Shown one piece after another: positions 1-5,420 of a DNA stretch of 5,615 bases. The DNA is taken from NCBI GenBank assembly GCA_018665505.1, contig JABJCS010000088.1, positions 1 to 5,615 on the forward strand, written 5' to 3'. Under the pieces are notes generated by a model that saw only the letters and a list, made by a program, of their open reading frames with translations, ran no database searches and was not told the origin of the DNA. The translations under genes were made by a program, and so were the position numbers. How positions within the stretch are numbered: the first letter of the stretch is position 1; each line of letters begins with the position of its first letter. This DNA is from Alphaproteobacteria bacterium. Lineage in GTDB: Bacteria > Pseudomonadota > Alphaproteobacteria > UBA8366.

Positions 1-221
1 ATATGCGCTAAACCTTTTTCGAATAGGACGGCTTGCTCAAGTTGATGGATCGTTACCTTCGTCACAATTTCCGTGAGCGGGATGTCTTCTTCGGCGATCT
101 CCGTGATTTCGAGGCCGATCTGGTTCATTTGGATAATGCCGGTTGCTGACTGTGCAATTGATCCGGCGAGGAGGATGAGAACCAGCAAGTAGATTCGATT
201 TTTTACGGAGATGTTGGACAT
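1..221 (-). CDS. Membrane-anchored receptor N-terminus, probably methyl-accepting chemotaxis protein (partial)
   Basis: The first 73 codons of a gene that continues beyond the left edge. The ATG at 219-221 is the only plausible start: going upstream in frame, a TAA is met before any other start codon. Residues 1-9 are short and polar with two basic residues (MSNISVKNR). Residues 10-30 form one hydrophobic segment (IYLLVLILLAGSIAQ...), a signal anchor or first membrane helix. After it comes a helical, acidic stretch with EEDIPLTE at about 44-51 and HQLEQAVLFEKGL at about 59-71. From family knowledge, this pattern is typical of the periplasmic helical sensor of alphaproteobacterial chemoreceptors that carry a HAMP and a methyl-accepting domain further on. 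Those domains lie outside the window, so a HAMP-containing histidine kinase or cyclase is also possible. Translation lacks a strong Shine-Dalgarno sequence. The gene is co-directional with the oxidoreductase 269 bp upstream but probably has its own promoter. Confidence 0.72.
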   Translation of the reverse strand, partial: MSNISVKNRIYLLVLILLAGSIAQSATGIIQMNQIGLEITEIAEEDIPLTEIVTKVTIHQLEQAVLFEKGLAH

Positions 222-490
222 GCCAAGACTTTCAATGTGGAGATGCTTCGACGGCTCTATTGCAGTTTATGCCTCGGACGGATGTACGTTCGTGTACCAG
301 TTTCCGGAAAAACAATGGAAAATAGTAACGTATAGGAGGTAAAATGTCCAGACATTAGGGGCTTTGGTCGTTTGAATTTTCAGTGTTCCGAAATGGCAAC
401 AGAATATTGGCAGAACCCAAACCATGCGGATATCAGGGATTTCCCTATAAACTGCATGTCGAAATAGGGGTTAACCCGTGTGTGCGAAGG
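222..490. other. Spacer between oxidoreductase 3' end and receptor 5' end
   Basis: This AT-richer spacer (about 37% G+C over 301-360) should hold the transcription end of the oxidoreductase operon and the promoter of the receptor gene. Several short symmetric sequences are visible: GGG-N4-CCC palindromes at 435-446 and 468-477, a perfect 10-bp palindrome TTTCCGGAAA at 301-310, and a CCCTAT/ATAGGG inverted repeat (443-448 and 464-469, 15-base loop) that could form a weak hairpin. No stem followed by a T-tract is seen, so there is no convincing intrinsic terminator. On the plus strand an AGGAGG (334-339) precedes an ATG at 344 that opens only four codons. I could not assign a -35/-10 pair with confidence, nor a flagellar sigma-28 type promoter. 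Confidence 0.5.
435..477. promoter_or_regulatory. Two GGG-N4-CCC palindromes, possible operator pair
   Basis: AGGGATTTCCCT (435-446) and GGGTTAACCC (468-477) share the pattern GGG, four A/T bases, CCC. Their centres are 32 bp apart, about three helical turns, so a dimeric regulator could bind both on the same face of the DNA. They lie in the non-coding spacer more than 210 bp upstream of the receptor start and just downstream of the oxidoreductase stop. The symmetry is seen directly; the operator role is inference, and no regulator is known from this window. They could instead be chance palindromes or part of an RNA hairpin at the operon end. Confidence 0.3.
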
Positions 491-1597
491 TTAGTCCTGC
501 CGTTGTTCCCGGAACCACCGCGAACGGTAACCGCGGACATATTGCGGCGGGTAGGCCACTTCCGCGTCCAAGGCGGCGGCGGCTCGCCAGGGCCAGTGAG
601 GATCGTGCAGCATACCCCGCGCCAACGCGACTAAATCGGCATCCCCATTCGCGACAATGTCTTCCGCGTGTTGTGGGCGAAAAATCATCCCGACAGCCAT
701 GACTGGAAGGCCTGTTTCCCGACGGACAGTCGCGGCGAAATCAACTTGATGTCCCTCGCCGATCGGTACCTTTTGGTCGAGTGATAATCCGCCGCTTGAG
801 ATCGTCACGAAGTCGCAGCCGAGGTCCTTTAGAATGCCGCAAAGCTTGATCGTCTCATCAAGCCTCCAACCACCTTCTATATAATCCGTGGCCGAGAGGC
901 GCACGCCAATGGGTTTACCTTCGGGCCACACCCGGCGGATAGCGCTGAATGTCTTGATGCAAAGACGGACACGGTTCTCGAAGCTGCCGCCCCAACGATC
1001 CGTTCGAGTATTCGCGATGGGGGACATGAACTCCTGCAACAGGTACCCATGCGCTGCGGTGAGTTCAATCAAGTCGAAGCCGGCGCGGTCGGCGCGTGAC
1101 GCCGCCGCCGCGTGGTCCGAGATAACGCTCTCAATGTCGCTTTCTGTGGCAATGCGCGGTTCAGGCCACCCGTCAGCCCGTGGGATGCCGGCCGAACTGA
1201 GTGTTTCCCAAGCGCCGTCTTCTTCGGTCAGCGCTGCGTTTCGCCCGGCCGATGGCGCGTAGGTAGAGCCCTTTCGTCCTGAATGCGATAGCTGCACTCC
1301 GAGTGCCATTGGGCTGTGCTGCTTACAGAAAGCGACGACCCGGCTGAGGGCAGCTTCATTGTCGTCCGAGTATAAACCCAGGCATCCCGGCGTTATGCGC
1401 GCTTCGGGTGATACGGCGGTTGCTTCCGTGATCAGCAGACCCGCACCATTGACCGCGAATTGCCCGAGATGCATCAAGTGCCAATCCGTCGCCGAGCCGT
1501 GCTCCGCGCTGTATTGACCCATCGGTGCAACGACGATTCGGTTCGCCAGCTCGAGGTCGCGTAGCCGAAACAGTGAAAATAGAGCGCTGCTGCTCAC
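491..1597 (-). CDS. NADH:flavin oxidoreductase, Old Yellow Enzyme family (YqjM-like)
   Basis: A 368-residue FMN-dependent ene-reductase-type TIM barrel, full length for the YqjM-like class. Such enzymes are cytosolic and usually use NAD(P)H to reduce activated C=C bonds or nitro groups. Family marks seen: an N-terminus of the LFSLFRLRDLELANRIVVAPM type (7-26), HSGRKGS at 105-111, AAHGYLL at 181-187, the signature RTDRWGGSFENR at 198-209, GVRLSATDY at 231-239, SSGG at 267-270, and ARGMLHDPHWP at 326-336 near the FMN phosphate. Compared with B. subtilis YqjM (numbering from memory), Tyr28 and Tyr169 are kept (Y29, Y185) and His167 is kept (H183), but Cys26 is Gly27 and His164 is Thr180. The start is GTG, 6 bp after the dioxygenase TAA, with no good Shine-Dalgarno, which suggests translational coupling. 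It ends in TAA. The substrate is unknown; the altered pocket makes a textbook ene-reductase activity less certain. Confidence 0.92.
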   Translation of the reverse strand: MSSSALFSLFRLRDLELANRIVVAPMGQYSAEHGSATDWHLMHLGQFAVNGAGLLITEATAVSPEARITPGCLGLYSDDNEAALSRVVAFCKQHSPMALGVQLSHSGRKGSTYAPSAGRNAALTEEDGAWETLSSAGIPRADGWPEPRIATESDIESVISDHAAAASRADRAGFDLIELTAAHGYLLQEFMSPIANTRTDRWGGSFENRVRLCIKTFSAIRRVWPEGKPIGVRLSATDYIEGGWRLDETIKLCGILKDLGCDFVTISSGGLSLDQKVPIGEGHQVDFAATVRRETGLPVMAVGMIFRPQHAEDIVANGDADLVALARGMLHDPHWPWRAAAALDAEVAYPPQYVRGYRSRWFREQRQD

Positions 1598-1603
1598 GGA
1601 GAT

Positions 1604-2464
1604 TTACGAAGCTTTCTTGACGTCGGGGACGTACGGTTTCGAGGTGAAATGTTCCTGATTGTCCGTTCCGGAAAGCTTTAGGCCGGCCGCCTTGATCGCG
1701 CCGTCGTCCACTTTGTCGAGCGGTACATAGTAGCGGTCGTCGTCTTTGGTCACCGTGTCGTTACTGATGGCGTTATAGCAGCACAGCAGCGTCCAACGTC
1801 GTTTGTCGGACCGGTTCTGATCGGATCTGTGAAGGGTGTTGCCGTGAAAAACGACAGCGTCGCCCGGCTCCAAAACACAATCGACGACCTCGTGTGTCTC
1901 CACTATGCGAGGCATATGCCGTGGATCGGCGCAGTTTTGCTCAGGTGTGACTTGCACATGATCCAAGCGCCCGAGTTTGTGCGAGCCCTTTACCAATTTC
2001 AGACAACCATTGTCCGCATCCGTATGGTCGAGGGCGATCATGAAACTGAGCATCTTCGGTGCGACGCAACCATTGTAATACCAATAGCCGTAATCCTGAT
2101 GCCATTCCCAGGCGCCGCCCACTTTTGGGTCTTTGGCCGTAAGCTTCGACTGAAAGTGGTAGACGGGTTCGCCGATCAAAGCTTCCGCCGTGTCAACAAC
2201 ACGTGCCGATCGAGCCGCAAGGCCATAGACGCTATCGCCCGCACGATTCCAAAGCGAAATTCGTGTCGCGCCACCCTCTTGGTCCGCCCGCAACAAGGAG
2301 TGGTCTTGAATGGCGGGATCTTCTTCCATTGCACGGCGGAGAAGTTCAATCTCTTCCGCATCGAATAGATTGCGCAGGAATAAGAAGCCGTCCTCATGGT
2401 AGGCGGCAACATTCTCCGGTGACGGATTTGCAGACATGTTTGGCTCTCCAATCGGCTCACTCAT
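1604..2464 (-). CDS. Phytanoyl-CoA dioxygenase (PhyH) family oxygenase
   Basis: A 286-residue Fe(II)/2-oxoglutarate-dependent oxygenase of the PhyH family, soluble, with no signal peptide. These enzymes couple 2-oxoglutarate decarboxylation to hydroxylation of a small molecule. The N-terminal helix-loop AAYHEDGFLFLRNLFDAEEI (20-39) is typical of the family. The metal triad is readable as H122 and D124 in WEWHQDYGYW and H212 in GNTLHRSDQN. R223, eleven residues after H212, fits the 2-oxoglutarate carboxylate-binding arginine. The middle NGCLKLVKGSHKLG (152-165) is also characteristic. Two starts are possible. The ATG at 2462-2464 gives the longest form but has no nearby Shine-Dalgarno. An internal ATG at 2435-2437 (codon 10) sits 6 bases after GGAGAG and could be the true start, giving 277 residues. 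It heads a two-gene operon with the flavin oxidoreductase. EctD-like or other PhyH activities cannot be separated by sequence reading alone, so the substrate is left open. Confidence 0.9.
   Translation of the reverse strand: MSEPIGEPNMSANPSPENVAAYHEDGFLFLRNLFDAEEIELLRRAMEEDPAIQDHSLLRADQEGGATRISLWNRAGDSVYGLAARSARVVDTAEALIGEPVYHFQSKLTAKDPKVGGAWEWHQDYGYWYYNGCVAPKMLSFMIALDHTDADNGCLKLVKGSHKLGRLDHVQVTPEQNCADPRHMPRIVETHEVVDCVLEPGDAVVFHGNTLHRSDQNRSDKRRWTLLCCYNAISNDTVTKDDDRYYVPLDKVDDGAIKAAGLKLSGTDNQEHFTSKPYVPDVKKAS
2435..2449 (-). promoter_or_regulatory. Ribosome binding site GGAGAG with alternative internal start
   Basis: On the minus strand GGAGAG (2444-2449) lies 6 bases before an in-frame ATG (2435-2437), codon 10 of the longest dioxygenase frame. 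This is the best ribosome-binding arrangement near the gene's 5' end. The first nine residues (MSEPIGEPN) are low-complexity and precede the conserved fold, so losing them would not harm the enzyme. Confidence 0.45.
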
Positions 2465-2657
2465 GAGAAATATAGCAAAGAATCCTCCTAAGGCGAAGCG
2501 AAGGAATCTTGGGTGGCCGTGCTAGGCCAGTGCGGGAAACATAGACCAGGAAGAATATAGAGCCGCTAAATCGTATCGTGTTAGGGCTTTTTGGGTGTAC
2601 GTAATTAGGTCGAAGCTTTAGATTTTTCGAAACAGTCAGCTGAGGTGCGGTACAATT
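2465..2657. promoter_or_regulatory. Divergent spacer between dioxygenase operon and kinase operon
   Basis: This 193-bp spacer must carry the promoters of both divergent units. I cannot fix a clear -35/-10 pair on either strand. Visible elements are a short inverted repeat TGGCC-6-GGCCA (2514-2529), a perfect 8-bp palindrome TCAGCTGA (2636-2643), and on the minus strand AGGAGG (2484-2489), 19 bases before the dioxygenase ATG and so too far to serve it directly. GAGG at 2642-2645 may serve the kinase GTG at 2658 with a long spacing. No regulator-binding site is recognised with confidence. Confidence 0.45.
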
Positions 2658-3122
2658 GTGGTTGAATTCGATCTACTTGCGACCGTTTTGGACGGTCTCG
2701 ACCAAGGTTTGGTCGCCTATGATCGGAATTTACGTATCGTAGCTGCAAATGCCAGAGCGTACGAAATCCTCGAATTGCCGCAAGACGGCTTCGGCGTCGG
2801 CACACAATTCGAAGAATGGATTCGCTATACCGCGATTCATCACGGTGGATATATTGATAGCGGAGCAACAGTAGAAGAAAGAATAGATAAAAGAATTAAT
2901 GTTGAAAATAACTTCATATTATTTACTTCGGATAATAAAAGGCCTGATGGAAAAGTAATAGAGATAAGAGGGAAGCCGTATAAGGACATATATATTACGA
3001 CTTATACTGATATTACCGCCCGTAAAGCTACCGAGGAGCGGTTACGCGACAGCGAAGAACGGTTCCGCGACATGGCCGCATCCGCCTTGGATCGGTTTTG
3101 GGAAACCGATGAAAATTTCTGA
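2658..3122 (+). CDS. N-terminal PAS_7 sensor fragment of the interrupted kinase
   Basis: This 154-residue piece is what translation from the GTG at 2658 would make if it stopped at the TGA. LLATVLDGLDQGLVAYDRNL at about 6-25 and the downstream AANARAYEILELP match the start of a PAS_7 domain. RPDGKVIEIRGKPY and TTYTDITARK (about 95-123) match its end. A charged helix TEERLRDSEERFRDMAA (about 125-141) links to the beginning of the second PAS, which is cut at DENF. The ligand of the PAS domain cannot be inferred. The stretch of about 2871-3010 is strikingly AT-rich yet encodes conserved PAS residues. Without the kinase core this fragment would have no catalytic activity. Confidence 0.55.
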   Translation: MVEFDLLATVLDGLDQGLVAYDRNLRIVAANARAYEILELPQDGFGVGTQFEEWIRYTAIHHGGYIDSGATVEERIDKRINVENNFILFTSDNKRPDGKVIEIRGKPYKDIYITTYTDITARKATEERLRDSEERFRDMAASALDRFWETDENF

Positions 3123-3158
3123 TACACTTATCTAAATGAACCGGTCAATCCGGAACTG

Positions 3159-4106
3159 GTGCCGCGAACACAAGACATGTTGGGGAGAACCCGCTGGGAG
3201 ATGGTTGGGATCAATCCGCAAGAGCATCTAAATTGGCGAGCTCATCTCAAAACATTGGAAGCTCGAGAACCTTTCCGGGATTTTATTTACCCGATGGCGG
3301 GTTCCGACGGAAAAATGCGCGTTTTTAGCACGAGTGGGAAACCGATATTCGATCTCGACGGTAATTGCACGGGATATCGTGGGACGTCGACGGATGTCAC
3401 GCGGAAAGAGGAATTGGCGCGGCTAAAAAGAGAATTCATATCCACCGCCAGTCACGAGTTGAGGACACCGTTGACGTCGATTCGCGGGGCTTTGGGTTTG
3501 ATCGCGGCGAACGCGGTCGGCGAGATTCCAGAAACCGCCTCGGAGTTGATCAGCATTGCCGAACGGAATTGTAACCGGTTGCTGTTGTTGGTGAATGACA
3601 TTCTGGATATGGATAAAATCGAGTCCGGTGCGATGGCATATCATTTCGAACGGCTCCGGTTAAACGAAGCGATCCGCAAAGCGATCGAGGCCAATCGGAC
3701 TTATGGAGACGAGTTTGGAGTCTCCTTTAAGCTGACGCCGTCTCCGGTGGACGGATGGGTGGAAGCGGACGAAGAGCGTTTGAATCAAATCATTGCCAAC
3801 CTATTGTCGAATGCCGCGAAGTTTTCGCCGAAGGGATCAAGTGTCGACATCTTGGTAGAATCCCTCGGGACCATTTTCCGAATCTCTGTCCGGGACGAAG
3901 GACCGGGCATACCGGAGGAATTTAGAGATCAAATTTTCGAAAAGTTTACGCAAGCCGACGGATCGAACACGAAACAGGTGAGCGGTACCGGTTTGGGATT
4001 GAGCATCACTAAAAGCATCGTCGAAGGACATGGCGGAACGATCGACTATGAAACTGAAATCGGACGCGGTACGACGTTCTTTTTCGATTTACCGCAAGCG
4101 TCGTAA
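3159..4106 (+). CDS. C-terminal PAS/HisKA/HATPase fragment of the interrupted kinase
   Basis: A GTG at 3159, 36 bp past the TGA and in the same frame, could open a 315-residue piece holding most of the second PAS and an intact kinase core. The HisKA box EFISTASHELRTPLTSIRGA places the phospho-accepting histidine at residue 99 of this piece. The N box is NQIIANLLSNAAKFS (209-223), G1 is VRDEGPGIP (244-252), the F box is IFEKFTQAD (259-267) and G2 is GTGLGLSITKSIVEGHGG (276-293). All ATP-binding motifs look functional. The PAS ends at YRGTSTDVTRKEE (73-85). The ribosome-binding site before this GTG is weak, so restart is uncertain. If made, it would be a kinase cut off from its main sensor domain. 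There is no receiver domain, so it should act on a separate response regulator. Confidence 0.55.
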   Translation: MPRTQDMLGRTRWEMVGINPQEHLNWRAHLKTLEAREPFRDFIYPMAGSDGKMRVFSTSGKPIFDLDGNCTGYRGTSTDVTRKEELARLKREFISTASHELRTPLTSIRGALGLIAANAVGEIPETASELISIAERNCNRLLLLVNDILDMDKIESGAMAYHFERLRLNEAIRKAIEANRTYGDEFGVSFKLTPSPVDGWVEADEERLNQIIANLLSNAAKFSPKGSSVDILVESLGTIFRISVRDEGPGIPEEFRDQIFEKFTQADGSNTKQVSGTGLGLSITKSIVEGHGGTIDYETEIGRGTTFFFDLPQAS

Positions 4107-4117
4107 TCGGCGCGTGC

Positions 4118-4138
4118 GAGAGGAATCGCAAAACTATG
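4118..4138 (+). promoter_or_regulatory. Ribosome binding site and start of the amidase gene
   Basis: A purine-rich GAGAGGA (4118-4124) precedes the ATG at 4136-4138 by 11 bases, a longer than ideal but workable spacing. It supports this ATG as the amidase start. The 29-bp gap after the kinase stop shows no hairpin terminator, so co-transcription with the kinase is likely. Confidence 0.5.
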
Positions 4139-5419
4139 ACGGATAAATCCATAAACGAAATGACCGCGTCTCAAGCCGTGACGGAGATTGCTGAAGGTCG
4201 CGCAACCAGTGAAGACCTGGTGCGGGCCTGCTTGGAGCAGATAGATAGCCGCGAGCCGGACGTTCAGGCGTGGGTCCATGTGGATAGCGCAGGTGCGATA
4301 GCCGAGGCACGGGCAATCGATGCGTCCGGACCGAAGGGGCCGCTTTATGGTCTGCCCGTCGGATTTAAGGATGTAATCGATACCGCTGATATACCGACCG
4401 CATATGGTTCCGACATTTATCCGGGCTATCAGCCGGATGTCGATGCCGCCTGCGTCGCGTTGATCCGTGCGGCCGGGGGCGTGGTGCTGGGGAAGACCGT
4501 CACAACCGAATTCGCGTTCGTCAATCCGAACAAGACTCGCAACCCACATAATCTCGATCACACTCCGGGCGGGTCCTCCAGCGGGTCCGCGGCTGCGGTC
4601 GCGGATTTCATGGTGCCGCTGACTTTCGGCACGCAAACCGGAGGGTCTGTCATCCGCCCGGCATCGTTCTGCGGTGTTGTCGGGTACAAACCGAGCATCG
4701 GGCAATTTAGCTATGCGGGTGTCAAACTATTGGCGCGGTCGTTGGATACTCTTGGCGCGTTCTCTCGAGGCGCGGCTGATTTGGCGCTGCTCCGCGCCGC
4801 TCTGCTCGGGGCGCCCGCATCCGTTAAATCTTTATCCGAACCTCCTGCGATCGCACTCTGTCGAACCCCTTGGTGGGACCGAGCCGACCCTTCAAGCCAG
4901 GCGTCGGTGCAAAGTGCCGCGGATCGTTTCACGTCGGCGGGCGCAAACGTGAGTGAGTTGGAATTGCCGGCGCATTTCGCCGGCTTGGAAGACGCAAACC
5001 ATACAATCATGGTCTATGAAGGTCGCCGCTCGCTCGCACATGAGTTTGCGCGCCATGAGGGGAAGCTTAGCGAGAATTTGAAATCGCGTATGGCGCATGG
5101 TCTCGAAATTTCGTTCGACGATTATCGTGCGGCCATCGAGTTGGCTCGGGCGTGCCTGCGGGAGTTCGATGAATTAGCGGCGGCATTCGACGCGGTATTG
5201 GTGCCAAGCGCGGTTGGTGAGGCCCCGCAAGGGTTGACCTCTACCGGGGATGCGACCTTTAACCGGCCCTGGACCACAATCGGCGTTCCGTGCGTGACCC
5301 TTCCTAATACGACGGGGCGAAATGGCCTTCCTGTCGGCATCCAGCTCGTCACTCCTTACGGTAGGGATGAGCAGTTATTATCTGTCGCGGTTTGGGCGGA
5401 GGCCGCGCTTTCGGGCTAA
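4136..5419 (+). CDS. Amidase-signature family hydrolase
   Basis: A 427-residue cytosolic serine hydrolase of the amidase signature (AS) family, which cleaves C-N amide bonds with a Ser-cisSer-Lys triad. The triad is readable: K78 in GLPVGFKDVID, the cis-serine S147 in TPGGSSSGSAAAVA, and the nucleophile S171 in GTQTGGSVIRPASFCG. The 24-residue distance between the two serines equals that in FAAH. The C-terminus with RPWTTIGVPCVTLP and GLPVGIQLVTPYGRDEQLL is also typical. It is shorter than GatA (about 480 residues) and no gatB or gatC is nearby, so a role in tRNA amidation is unlikely. A stand-alone amidase acting on a small molecule is the better reading, with the substrate unknown. It lies 29 bp after the kinase and its TAA stop is 1 bp before the methyltransferase start, which fits one operon. 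Confidence 0.93.
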   Translation: MTDKSINEMTASQAVTEIAEGRATSEDLVRACLEQIDSREPDVQAWVHVDSAGAIAEARAIDASGPKGPLYGLPVGFKDVIDTADIPTAYGSDIYPGYQPDVDAACVALIRAAGGVVLGKTVTTEFAFVNPNKTRNPHNLDHTPGGSSSGSAAAVADFMVPLTFGTQTGGSVIRPASFCGVVGYKPSIGQFSYAGVKLLARSLDTLGAFSRGAADLALLRAALLGAPASVKSLSEPPAIALCRTPWWDRADPSSQASVQSAADRFTSAGANVSELELPAHFAGLEDANHTIMVYEGRRSLAHEFARHEGKLSENLKSRMAHGLEISFDDYRAAIELARACLREFDELAAAFDAVLVPSAVGEAPQGLTSTGDATFNRPWTTIGVPCVTLPNTTGRNGLPVGIQLVTPYGRDEQLLSVAVWAEAALSG

Positions 5420-5420
5420 G

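Larger units (their letters stand above)
2658..4106 (+). pseudogene. PAS-PAS sensor histidine kinase interrupted by an in-frame TGA
   Basis: One reading frame of 482 codons encodes a soluble kinase without membrane segments: PAS_7-type domain (about 1-118), short coiled linker (about 118-140), second PAS (about 141-250), HisKA with the phospho-accepting histidine at 266, and a C-terminal HATPase_c ending in TAA at 4104-4106. Codon 155 (3120-3122) is TGA, between DENF and YTYL. In related PAS domains this motif commonly reads DENLRFTYL, so an Arg CGA turned TGA by one C-to-T change is the simplest explanation. There is no frameshift; the frame resumes directly. The start is GTG at 2658, since an in-frame TAG at 2619-2621 excludes an earlier one. 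It may be a recent pseudogene, a sequencing error, or a kinase made by readthrough or as two pieces. The amidase gene follows 29 bp downstream. No partner response regulator is in the window. Confidence 0.8.

Noticed and set aside
222..300. Sigma-28 type flagellar promoter for the receptor gene
   Set aside because: A TAAA and a GCCG occur on the minus strand, but they are about 10 bases apart, not the roughly 15 expected, so the match is not convincing.
383..634. An 83-codon plus-strand frame running from the spacer into the oxidoreductase
   Set aside because: Its second half is antisense to the oxidoreductase 3' end, its start lacks a ribosome-binding site, and I recognise no protein family.
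1829..2368. A 179-codon plus-strand open frame
   Set aside because: It lies entirely antisense to the well-supported PhyH-family gene, has no recognisable domain, and is explained by the codon pattern of the opposite strand.
2514..2529. TGGCC/GGCCA inverted repeat as an intrinsic terminator
   Set aside because: The stem is only 5 bp with a 6-base loop and no T-tract follows. It lies between divergent promoters, where no terminator is needed.
3120..3122. TGA read as selenocysteine or as a reassigned sense codon
   Set aside because: Histidine-kinase PAS domains are not known selenoproteins, Arg rather than Cys is expected here, no selenocysteine-type hairpin was seen after the codon, and no other gene in the window has an internal TGA.
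4046..4705. A 219-codon minus-strand open frame
   Set aside because: It is antisense to the amidase core and the kinase end, with low-complexity Arg/Pro/Gly composition and no known motif.
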